Assembly: GCA_902764825.1 (NCBI GenBank)
Contig: CACWXL010000001.1
Location: forward strand, 62,001 to 126,000
Direction: 5' to 3'
Source: Oscillospiraceae bacterium
GTDB taxonomy: Bacteria > Bacillota > Clostridia > Saccharofermentanales > Saccharofermentanaceae
Length of the DNA stretch: 64,000 nt
The notes below the pieces were generated by a model that searched no databases, was not told the DNA's origin, and saw nothing but the letters and a program-made list of their open reading frames with translations. Numbering within the stretch: the first letter of the stretch is position 1; every line of letters begins with the position of its first letter. Of this stretch, positions 54,046 to 60,362 are shown one piece after another. The position numbers were made by a program, and so were the translations under genes.

Positions 54046-54674
54046 AGATACGGGGACCTTAAGGTCTCCCGTATCATAAGTCTTTTCCTGTTTATTACCG
54101 AATAAGGCCCCATCAATTCCTTATTCTTTGTCTCGCAGACCTTGTCTACTTCAGATGTAAACTTATCTGTGATCTTCTGGATCTTTTCTTCGAATTCCTT
54201 AAGAAGATCGTCTGTAAGTTCCTTCTTCTTGTTAGCTGCACGCATCTTATCGATAGCGTCACGGCGGTTGTTACGGATAACTACCTTTGTCTCGTCACCG
54301 TATACCTTAACCTGCTTAACAAGATCCTTACGTCTTTCCTCTGTGAGCATAGGGAAAACGAGTCTGATCATCTTACCGTCGTTTGTAGGATTGATGCCGA
54401 GGTCAGATGCCTGGATAGCATGCTCGATCTCTTTGAGCATCTTGGGATCCCAAGGTGATAATGTGATCATTCTTGCTTCAGGAACCTGAATATTGGCTAC
54501 GGCATTAAGCGGAGACATAGCTCCGTAATACTCAACCTGGATCTTATCCAAAACGTGCGGATTGGCACGTCCGGCACGGATTGTGTTGAGGTTCTCCTGA
54601 AGGTTATCGATGCACTTCTGCATTTTTGCTTCGATATCATCGTAATCTTTCTTTGTGATCTCGATCATTGCCAT
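54036..54674 (-). CDS. frr: Ribosome recycling factor with C-terminal extension
   Basis: Splits the post-termination ribosome with EF-G. 212 aa against about 185. RRF landmarks: TIRAGRANPHVLDKIQVEYY, LSPWDPKMLKEIEHAI, DLGINPTNDGKMIRL, LTEERRKDLVKQVK. The family normally stops about two residues after KELM; here the frame continues 24 residues (GPYSVINRKRLMIRETLRSP ... LWV) into uppS. GGAGG is 8 bases before ATG 54674; a second ATG follows two codons later. Confidence 0.94.
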   Translation of the reverse strand: MAMIEITKKDYDDIEAKMQKCIDNLQENLNTIRAGRANPHVLDKIQVEYYGAMSPLNAVANIQVPEARMITLSPWDPKMLKEIEHAIQASDLGINPTNDGKMIRLVFPMLTEERRKDLVKQVKVYGDETKVVIRNNRRDAIDKMRAANKKKELTDDLLKEFEEKIQKITDKFTSEVDKVCETKNKELMGPYSVINRKRLMIRETLRSPYLWV

Positions 54675-54699
54675 AATTCAAGCCTCCTATTATTTAAAT

Positions 54700-55413
54700 T
54701 TATTCTTTTACAACGAGTGTTCCGAGGTTTTCGCCCTTTACGATCCTTACGATGTTCTCGGGATCTTCCATAGAGAAAACAAGCATCTTGGTACGGTTAT
54801 CACGGCAGTGAGCTGCAGCTGTAGCATCCATTACCTTGAGGTCATTCTTAAGGACTTCATCGTAAGTAACCTTCTCATACTTAACAGCGTCAGGGAACTT
54901 CTTGGGATCCTTGTCATATACACCGTCAACCATTGTAGCCTTAAGCAATACGTCAGCACCGATCTCAGTAGCTCTTAAAGCAGCACCTGAATCAGTTGAG
55001 AAATAAGGGTTGCCGGTTCCGCATGCGAAGATTACGATACGGCCCTTTTCGAGGTGTCTTATAGCTCTCTTTCTGATATAGGGCTCAGCCATCTGTCTTA
55101 CTTCGATTGCAGACAAGACTCTCGTAACTGCACCAAGCTGCTCCAAAGCGTCAGAAAGAGCGAGGGAGTTCATAAGTGTAGCAAGCATTCCCATGTGGTC
55201 TGCAGTAACTCTGTCCATCTGCTCAGAAGATCTTCCTCTCCAGAAGTTACCGCCGCCAACGACTACGGCAACCTGTACGCCGAGATCGGAAACTGCTTTG
55301 ATGCTTGTTGAGATTTCTTTAAGAACTTCGTCATTGATACCGATCTTGGCATCGCCTGCCAAAGCCTCACCGGATATCTTCAGAAGAATACGCTTATACT
55401 TTGTATCACCCAT
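54700..55413 (-). CDS. pyrH: UMP kinase
   Basis: Hexameric amino-acid-kinase-fold enzyme making UDP. 237 aa: [15 protein letters not shown] at the N-terminus, [14 protein letters not shown] near 60, [34 protein letters not shown] and [18 protein letters not shown] at 55446 opens the frame, but GGAGG is upstream of ATG 55413. First gene of the long operon to priA. Confidence 0.96.
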   Translation of the reverse strand: MGDTKYKRILLKISGEALAGDAKIGINDEVLKEISTSIKAVSDLGVQVAVVVGGGNFWRGRSSEQMDRVTADHMGMLATLMNSLALSDALEQLGAVTRVLSAIEVRQMAEPYIRKRAIRHLEKGRIVIFACGTGNPYFSTDSGAALRATEIGADVLLKATMVDGVYDKDPKKFPDAVKYEKVTYDEVLKNDLKVMDATAAAHCRDNRTKMLVFSMEDPENIVRIVKGENLGTLVVKE

Positions 55414-55449
55414 ATAGGTTATTACCTCCGCGAAAATATCTTTCAATAG

Positions 55450-55500
55450 ATTTTATCAATAATTTGTCCCAAGGTGAACCTTATATTTATTAAATATAAG
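55450..55500 (-). promoter_or_regulatory. pyrH promoter region with upstream palindrome
   Basis: On the minus strand an extended -10 TGA-TAAAAT lies at 55458-55450. A perfect palindrome, CTTATATTT-ATT-AAATATAAG on the plus strand, spans 55480-55500, just upstream of where the -35 would be. The palindrome may be an operator or an AT-rich upstream element. Confidence 0.45.
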
Positions 55501-55552
55501 AGCAACCGCAAATTCGCCTCACAGGATCAAGTATAGTTTTCGAAAACAAGGT

Positions 55553-55583
55553 AAAAGAAAACCCCGCACAAAACGTGCGGGGC
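55553..55583 (-). terminator. Terminator of rpsB-tsf
   Basis: Arms CCCCGCAC and GTGCGGGG with loop AAAAC; on the minus strand followed by TTTTCTTTT. It lies 30 bp after the tsf stop. Confidence 0.9.
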
Positions 55584-55612
55584 AATTGACTGATTTGATA
55601 TCAGACGGTCTA

Positions 55613-56551
55613 TCAGAGACCAGCCTGCTTTCTTACTTCCTCAGCGAAATCGTCAACCTTCTTCTCGATGCCTTCGCCAAGACCGAAACGTGTGAAACGT
55701 ACAACGGAAACGTTAGCGCCGATAGCCTTGATGGACTGGTCGATGTACTGGGAAATCGTGAGATCGTCATCTCTGAAGAACTCCTGGTCAACGAGGCAGT
55801 TGAGCTTGTAGAAGTTCTTGATCTGGCCGGGAACGATTCTCTCCATAACGATCTTCTCAGGCTTACCCTCTTCGAGAGCCTTGTTCTTGATGATCTCTGT
55901 TTCCTTATCGAGCTCTGCCTGAGGTACTTCATCCTCTGTAACCCAGTTAGGTCTCATGGAAGCAACCTGCATGCCGATGTTCTTAGCGAAATCAGCGAAC
56001 TCAGGCTTGTTGATAACGGAATCGTCATCTGTTGCAACCTCAACGAAAACGCCTACCTTACCACCCATGTGGATGTAAGAAGCAACAGCACCGTTGCCCT
56101 CTACCTCATAGATAACGAATCTTCTGATCGATGTATTCTCACCGATATCAGCGATAGCTTCCTTCTGGAAGATCTCAACTGTCTTGGACTCGTCATTGTA
56201 AAGAGGCTGAGCCATGAGCTCTTCGATGTTAGCAGGCTTCTTTGTAAGGATGTGTGTAGCAACAGCGTCAGTGAAAGCCTTGAACTTATCAGTGTTTGCA
56301 GCGAAGTCTGTCTCGATGTTGATCTCTACGAGAACACCGGACTTCTTGTCGTCTGCGATCTTGGAAACAACTGCACCCTCTGCAGCGATTCTTGCAGACT
56401 TCTTCTCAGCCTTAGCCATACCCTTCTCACGAAGCCAAGCCTTAGCCTTCTCGATATCACCGTCGCACTCGATAAGTGCCTTCTTGCAGTCCATGATGCC
56501 GCAATCTGTGAGCTCACGGAGTTCTTTTACCTGTTGTGCTGTAACTGCCAT
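55613..56551 (-). CDS. tsf: Elongation factor Ts
   Basis: Guanine nucleotide exchange factor for EF-Tu. 312 aa. N-terminal UBA-like domain with KELRELTDCGIMDCKKAL, then ETDFAANTDKFKAF and the core dimerisation domains (VASMRPNWVTEDEVPQAELD). Normal length for Firmicutes (about 290-310). 36 bp downstream of rpsB; the pair ends in a strong terminator. Confidence 0.96.
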   Translation of the reverse strand: MAVTAQQVKELRELTDCGIMDCKKALIECDGDIEKAKAWLREKGMAKAEKKSARIAAEGAVVSKIADDKKSGVLVEINIETDFAANTDKFKAFTDAVATHILTKKPANIEELMAQPLYNDESKTVEIFQKEAIADIGENTSIRRFVIYEVEGNGAVASYIHMGGKVGVFVEVATDDDSVINKPEFADFAKNIGMQVASMRPNWVTEDEVPQAELDKETEIIKNKALEEGKPEKIVMERIVPGQIKNFYKLNCLVDQEFFRDDDLTISQYIDQSIKAIGANVSVVRFTRFGLGEGIEKKVDDFAEEVRKQAGL

Positions 56552-56587
56552 ATATTTTCTCCTTTGCGATTTTAGTTAAGATTGAAA

Positions 56588-57397
56588 TTAAGACTCGGAA
56601 GCGATCTCTTCGATGGACTTCTCGCCTGCTTCCTCAACTGCCTGCTCCTCAGCAACTTCTGCTGTAGCAGCCTTAGCGTCAGCGGAATCAAGATCCATAC
56701 CCTCAGATGTAGCATCCTCACCCTGATGTGCTTCGATAACAGCATCAGCCATCTTAGCTGTGATGAGCTTAACTGCACGGATAGCATCGTCGTTACCGGG
56801 GATTACATAGTCTACTTCATCAGGATCGCAGTTTGTATCAACGATAGCAACGATCGGGATACCAAGTCTCTTAGCCTCTGCAACTGCATTGTGCTCCTTC
56901 TTTGTGTCAACGATGAAAAGAGCTGCAGGAAGCTTAACCATACCAACGATACCGCCGAGGTTCTGATCGAGCTTTGTCATCTCGAGCTTAAGCTTAGCAA
57001 CTTCCTTCTTTGTTCTGAGTTCGAAAGAACCGTCAGCTTCCATTCTGCGGAGCTCTTCGAGTCTTGCAACTCTCTTCTTGATTGTTACGAAGTTTGTGAG
57101 AGTACCACCAAGCCAACGATAGTTAACATAGAACTGTCCGCAACGCTGAGCTTCTTCCTTGATGGAATCCTGAGCCTGCTTCTTTGTACCAACGAAAAGG
57201 ATATCACCCTTCTCAGCGAGCTCGCGCATAGCGTCATAGGCCTCGTCGACCTTCTTGACTGTCTTCTGCAAATCGATGATGTGGATTGAGTTACGCTCCG
57301 TGAAGATGTACTCGTTCATCTTAGGGTTCCAACGACGAGTCTGGTGACCGAAGTGTACACCTGCTTCAAGAAGCTGCTTCATTAAAATAACCGGCAT
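56588..57397 (-). CDS. rpsB: 30S ribosomal protein S2
   Basis: Small-subunit protein binding S1 and 16S r[23 protein letters not shown] at the start, [37 protein letters not shown] and [20 protein letters not shown] are all S2 hallmarks. 269 aa from ATG 57397, which has AGGAGG nine bases upstream; the GTG at 57430 lies in the leader hairpin. An acidic C-terminal tail ([20 protein letters not shown]) is present. Confidence 0.97.
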   Translation of the reverse strand: MPVILMKQLLEAGVHFGHQTRRWNPKMNEYIFTERNSIHIIDLQKTVKKVDEAYDAMRELAEKGDILFVGTKKQAQDSIKEEAQRCGQFYVNYRWLGGTLTNFVTIKKRVARLEELRRMEADGSFELRTKKEVAKLKLEMTKLDQNLGGIVGMVKLPAALFIVDTKKEHNAVAEAKRLGIPIVAIVDTNCDPDEVDYVIPGNDDAIRAVKLITAKMADAVIEAHQGEDATSEGMDLDSADAKAATAEVAEEQAVEEAGEKSIEEIASES

Positions 57398-57421
57398 AAA
57401 ATAAATCCTCCTGTTTTCTTC

Positions 57422-57474
57422 CGTATACACCAGGTAATATTCAGCTCAAATTGGCCACAGTCGGAGTGTATACG
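57422..57474 (-). promoter_or_regulatory. rpsB leader hairpin (candidate S2 autoregulatory element)
   Basis: A perfect 9-bp inverted repeat, CGTATACAC at 57422-57430 and GTGTATACG at 57466-57474, closes a 35-nt loop. The 3' arm ends about 12 bases before the rpsB ribosome binding site. Ribosomal protein leaders often have such structures; no known S2 leader family could be matched by eye. Confidence 0.5.
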
Positions 57475-57492
57475 TGATTTTTATGCTCGAGT

Positions 57493-57521
57493 ATTCTAAC
57501 AAAACGCCCCTGCAAGTGCAA
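57493..57521 (-). promoter_or_regulatory. rpsB-tsf promoter
   Basis: Minus-strand -35 TTGCAC (57521-57516) and -10 TAGAAT (57498-57493) are 17 bp apart, with TGT before the -10. The -35 lies inside the folA terminator stem. Confidence 0.6.
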
Positions 57522-57525
57522 GGGC
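57506..57525 (-). terminator. Terminator of thyA-phosphatase-folA
   Basis: Arms GCCCTTGCA and TGCAGGGGC on the minus strand with a two-base loop centre, followed by GTTTTGTT. It overlaps the -35 of the rpsB promoter. Confidence 0.65.
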
Positions 57526-57557
57526 TATTTTATATATTTATATATAAGACCGCAAAA

Positions 57558-58049
57558 TTACTTTCTCTTATAGTGTTTTACGGTGAATTCAACGCCTTTC
57601 GCGCTCATTACCGGAGGCTCTTCCTCAACAAGTTCCCATGCAGGATCTTCATCAAGATTCGGGAACCAGCAATCAGCCTCAAATTCAGCCTTTATGCTCG
57701 TAATGATCGCCTGATCGCAAAGCTCGATAAGCGAGTTATAAAGCGAAGCGCCGCCGATAAGATAGACTTCATCAGCCGTAAGTGACAGGAAATCTTCAAG
57801 TTCTGATACGGAATGAAGCACCATTGCGCCTTCCTTCTCATATTCAAAGCTTCTGGACATGATGATATTTACTCTGTCAGGAAGAAGTCTCTGTCCCGGG
57901 AACGTCTCAAGGGTCTTTCTTCCGTATACAACGGTATGACCTGCCGTATATTTCTTGAAAACGCCCTTCTGATCCTCAGGAAGCGAGATAAGAAGATGTC
58001 CCTGATTGCCGATTGCCCAGTTCTTGTCTACAGCTGAAATTGCGATCAT
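57558..58049 (-). CDS. folA: Dihydrofolate reductase
   Basis: Reduces dihydrofolate, regenerating the cofactor used by ThyA. 163 aa from ATG 58049: MIAISAVDKNWAIGNQGHLL, LPEDQKGVFKKYTAGHTVVY, GRKTLETFPGQRL and VYLIGGASLYNSLI. The frame extends 28 codons upstream through the previous gene's end, but GAGGGG is six bases before ATG 58049 and overlaps that gene's stop. Linked to thyA. Confidence 0.95.
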   Translation of the reverse strand: MIAISAVDKNWAIGNQGHLLISLPEDQKGVFKKYTAGHTVVYGRKTLETFPGQRLLPDRVNIIMSRSFEYEKEGAMVLHSVSELEDFLSLTADEVYLIGGASLYNSLIELCDQAIITSIKAEFEADCWFPNLDEDPAWELVEEEPPVMSAKGVEFTVKHYKRK

Positions 58050-58053
58050 GTCT

Positions 58054-58767
58054 TTACCCCTCAAATATCTTAGTAAAATAGCCTGATTGTGATATAGGTT
58101 CGCCGGCTTCAAGAAGATGTCTCGAATCAGCAAATGTCTGTACTCTGAAGCTTGCTTCGCCCGGGATCCTTTCTTCGGAACCCAGGACCGTAACAGATGT
58201 CGGAGCCATCATCATTCCCTGCCAGATTGCGGGAGCTGCAACGCCGATCATGTGTCCCATGAGAAGCGCCGTAACGCCAAAATGGCAGAAGAAAACGATA
58301 TTGTCGTCATTATGCTCCAATACATCGTAGTAGCCTTTGTCATTACGCTTATAGCCATGCTTTTCGAGCAATTGGTCAAAGCTCCTGCAGACGTCATCAG
58401 CGTGTTTTGCGATATCGCCGGTCTTCATTATCTCAGTCTGTGCCCACAGGTTCCTGTCGTGGAAATCATCCCTGTAATTGAAGTCCCTGGGATAGAAATC
58501 CCAAGCAATGGTCCACTCCTGAACTGCTTCGTCCCAGACCCTGTAATAGAATTCCTGAAGCCATTCGCAGGTTATTGCTTCCCTGCCTGTCGCCTTGAGC
58601 GATAAGGAACATGTGTCCTTGGCTCTGCCCAAAGGAGAGCAATAGATCTGCTTAATGTCCCAAGTTGCAACGCGCTTTGCGAGGATCTCGGCCTCGCGCC
58701 AGCCCTTCTCTGTTAAGGAATCCTTCTCATAATCAGGATCCGCGTGCCGTATAAAGATTAATTTCAT
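58054..58767 (-). CDS. Histidine phosphatase superfamily protein
   Basis: A 237-residue phosphoglycerate-mutase-like phosphatase: LIFIRHADPDYEKDSLTEKG (catalytic His in RHA), YCSPLGRAKDTCSLSL and FFCHFGVTALLMGHM (second His). The substrate is unknown. The central insert rich in Trp and Tyr (EFYYRVWDEAVQEWTIAWDF) is not typical of CobC or Gpm. It lies between thyA and folA, 4 bp before folA and 19 bp after thyA, so a nucleotide or folate link is possible but unproven. Confidence 0.85.
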   Translation of the reverse strand: MKLIFIRHADPDYEKDSLTEKGWREAEILAKRVATWDIKQIYCSPLGRAKDTCSLSLKATGREAITCEWLQEFYYRVWDEAVQEWTIAWDFYPRDFNYRDDFHDRNLWAQTEIMKTGDIAKHADDVCRSFDQLLEKHGYKRNDKGYYDVLEHNDDNIVFFCHFGVTALLMGHMIGVAAPAIWQGMMMAPTSVTVLGSEERIPGEASFRVQTFADSRHLLEAGEPISQSGYFTKIFEG

Positions 58768-58786
58768 TAATTAAATTCCGTTCCGA

Positions 58787-59620
58787 TCAGACTGCTACGG
58801 GGATTCCCTTTATCTTAGGTCCTGCCTCATAACCTTCAAGCCTGATGTTATCTGTCGTGAACTGATAGAAATCAGTGATGCCTTCATCGAGAACAAGCTT
58901 CGGAGCAGGATACTTAGGCATCTCGATAAGTTCCTTAACGATATCAACGTGTCTGTCGTAGATATGGGCATCAGCGATAACGTGAACGAATTCACCTACT
59001 TCAAGGCCGGAGCATCTGGCCATGAGATGTACCAGGACTGCATACTGGCAGACATTCCAGGCATTTGCAACGAGCATGTCATTGCTCCTCTGGTTTAAGA
59101 TCGCGTTGAGCTTATTGCCCGTAACGTTGAAAGTCATCGAATAAGCGCAGGGATAAAGGTGCATCTCGTGAAGATCCTGATGCACATAGATATTTGTCAT
59201 GATCCTTCTTGATGAAGGATTGTTCTTAAGGTCATAAAGGACACGGTCGACCTGGTCGAATTCGCCTTCCTTATACTTGTGCTTAACGCCCAGCTGATAT
59301 CCGTATGCCTTGCCGATGGAACCTGTCTCATCAGCCCAGGAATCCCAGATATGGGAGTTAAGATCATTAACATTATTGGATTTCTTCTGCCAGATCCAAA
59401 GGAGCTCGTCTACAGCTGCCTTGAAATTGATCCAGCGCTGAGTGAACATTGGGAATTCCTCAGCAAGGTTATAGCGGTTAACGATCGCGAAAGCCTTGTA
59501 TGTATAAGCCGGCGCTCCATCGTCAGCCCAGTGGGGCCTTACCTTGTCATTGATGGTTGAATAGCCTGAATTAAGGATAGTTCTAATGTTATCATCGAAA
59601 ATATCATCTGCTCGACTCAT
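58787..59620 (-). CDS. thyA: Thymidylate synthase (ThyA type)
   Basis: Folate-dependent methylation of dUMP to dTMP. 277 aa from ATG 59620. Key stretches: NPSSRRIMTNIY, catalytic Cys in HLYPCAYSMTFNV, LNQRSNDMLVANAWNVCQYA and HIYDRHVDIVKELI. It differs from the commonest ThyA in having PCAYS and VANAWNV where E. coli has PCHAF and GLPFNI; this variant form is seen in some clostridia and phages. The frame extends to 59677, but that would pass through the promoter -10; GGCGGTGG precedes ATG 59620. Confidence 0.92.
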   Translation of the reverse strand: MSRADDIFDDNIRTILNSGYSTINDKVRPHWADDGAPAYTYKAFAIVNRYNLAEEFPMFTQRWINFKAAVDELLWIWQKKSNNVNDLNSHIWDSWADETGSIGKAYGYQLGVKHKYKEGEFDQVDRVLYDLKNNPSSRRIMTNIYVHQDLHEMHLYPCAYSMTFNVTGNKLNAILNQRSNDMLVANAWNVCQYAVLVHLMARCSGLEVGEFVHVIADAHIYDRHVDIVKELIEMPKYPAPKLVLDEGITDFYQFTTDNIRLEGYEAGPKIKGIPVAV

Positions 59621-59651
59621 GGAATCCACCGCCTTTTGAATTGATGTATCG

Positions 59652-59660
59652 ATTATAACA
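59652..59660 (-). promoter_or_regulatory. thyA promoter, extended -10
   Basis: Minus-strand TGT-TATAAT at 59660-59652, about 32 bases before the thyA ATG. A TTGATT upstream is closer (14 bp) than a normal -35. Confidence 0.6.
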
Positions 59661-59723
59661 TTACTGATTAAAATCAATGCGTGATTATTGGGACAATCGG
59701 TAAAAATCAGAGATAAATAAAAA

Positions 59724-59746
59724 AGGCTGTCCTATAAAGACAGCCT
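59724..59746 (-). terminator. Terminator of the tRNA-Pro pair
   Basis: On the minus strand AGGCTGTC, loop TTTATAG, GACAGCCT then TTTTTATTT. It lies just after the second tRNA gene. Confidence 0.88.
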
Positions 59747-59753
59747 CTTTATC

Positions 59754-59830
59754 TGGTCGGAGTGACGGGACTTGAACCCACGACCTCTTGCTCCCTAAGC
59801 AAGCACTCTAGCCACCTGAGCTACACCCCG
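59754..59830 (-). tRNA. tRNA-Pro (anticodon AGG)
   Basis: Minus strand, 77 nt including an encoded CCA. Acceptor CGGGGTG pairs with CACTCCG (one G-U pair). D arm GCTC/GAGT, anticodon stem CTTGC/GCAAG with loop TTAGGGA, so positions 34-36 are AGG (Pro, codon CCU). G37 and the rest of the body match the neighbouring tRNA-Pro. A34 would have to be deaminated to inosine to read CCC or CCA. Confidence 0.93.
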
Positions 59831-59858
59831 ATGAACACGCCTTGTCAAGGAAAAATAT

Positions 59859-59934
59859 TGGTCGGAGTGGCGGGACTTGAACCCACGGCCTCCTGCTCCC
59901 GAAGCAGGCACTCTACCACCTGAGCCACACCCCG
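59859..59934 (-). tRNA. tRNA-Pro (anticodon CGG)
   Basis: Minus strand, 76 nt including CCA. Acceptor CGGGGTG/CACTCCG; anticodon stem CCTGC/GCAGG with loop TTCGGGA, so the anticodon is CGG (codon CCG). Same body as the next tRNA, indicating a tandem duplication followed by anticodon change. First of the pair in transcription. Confidence 0.95.
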
Positions 59935-60312
59935 ATGGAGTATTCCTCTAACAAGCCTATAAATCTTATAACAACGGATTAAATTATGCAAGACATAAAT
60001 ATCAAATATCGAAAAAATACTTTTACAAACCCGCAAATGCCTTATATACATACGTCTGAAATAGCAAAGATTTGTATCTTTTTGCTTTGAGGCAGACGTT
60101 ATTTCGAGTCCGCCGAATTAAATAAGACGCAATCTGTTTTTGCCCAAATTGTTGCTTCTTCAGTCCGCCTGGAAGGCAACAAATGAGGCAACATTGGCAA
60201 TGTTGCTCTCTATGTTGCTCTTTTTGTCCGCCTAGAAGGCAACAAATCATTAATTCCATATGTCGCCTGTCTGTTCGTATCTCAGAACATTCACTCAGAA
60301 TAACCAAAACTA
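59935..60312. other. 378-bp gene-free region: tRNA promoter and hairpin-rich repeat island
   Basis: Near the tRNA end a possible promoter is seen on the minus strand (TTGCAT at 59991-59986, extended -10 TGT-TATAAG at about 59973-59965, spacer 15). At 60149-60247 two copies of an imperfect 36-bp unit occur 63 bp apart, with a palindrome between them. A 94-codon open frame covers the area on the minus strand, but its protein is low complexity and Cys-rich, with no ribosome binding site I trust. No known RNA family was recognised. Confidence 0.5.
60149..60247. repeat. Two 36-bp imperfect repeats with GTTGC/GCAAC hairpins
   Basis: Copies at 60149-60184 and 60212-60247 share GTCCGCCT-R-GAAGGCAACAAAT and a 5' part with GTTGCT. 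Each can fold, TTGTTGC pairing with GCAACAA. Between them, 60188-60206 is a perfect palindrome GCAACATTG-G-CAATGTTGC. Confidence 0.7.
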
Positions 60313-60340
60313 AAGAGCCGCCTCTAATGAGACGGCTCTT
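60313..60340 (-). terminator. Terminator of ispH-rpsA
   Basis: Arms AAGAGCCG-C-CTC and GAG-A-CGGCTCTT, loop TAAT; on the minus strand followed by TAGTTTTGG. Same C-A mismatch design as at 24665 and 33627. Confidence 0.75.
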
Positions 60341-60362
60341 ATGAAGTCAGTTTAAGACTAAA

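Noticed and set aside
55586..57289. Long plus-strand open frames (329 and 235 codons) opposite tsf and rpsB
   Set aside because: They are antisense to well-conserved ribosomal and elongation factor genes, lack ribosome binding sites and give Leu/Cys/Ser-rich proteins typical of shadow frames.
60149..60247. Possible CRISPR array
   Set aside because: Only two imperfect repeats with one spacer-like interval that itself is palindromic, and no cas genes anywhere in the window.
60023..60307. 94-codon minus-strand open frame with a 21-residue Cys-rich repeat
   Set aside because: It merely translates the 63-bp-spaced DNA repeats and hairpins, has no good ribosome binding site and shows no known domain. 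Treated as non-coding repeat island.
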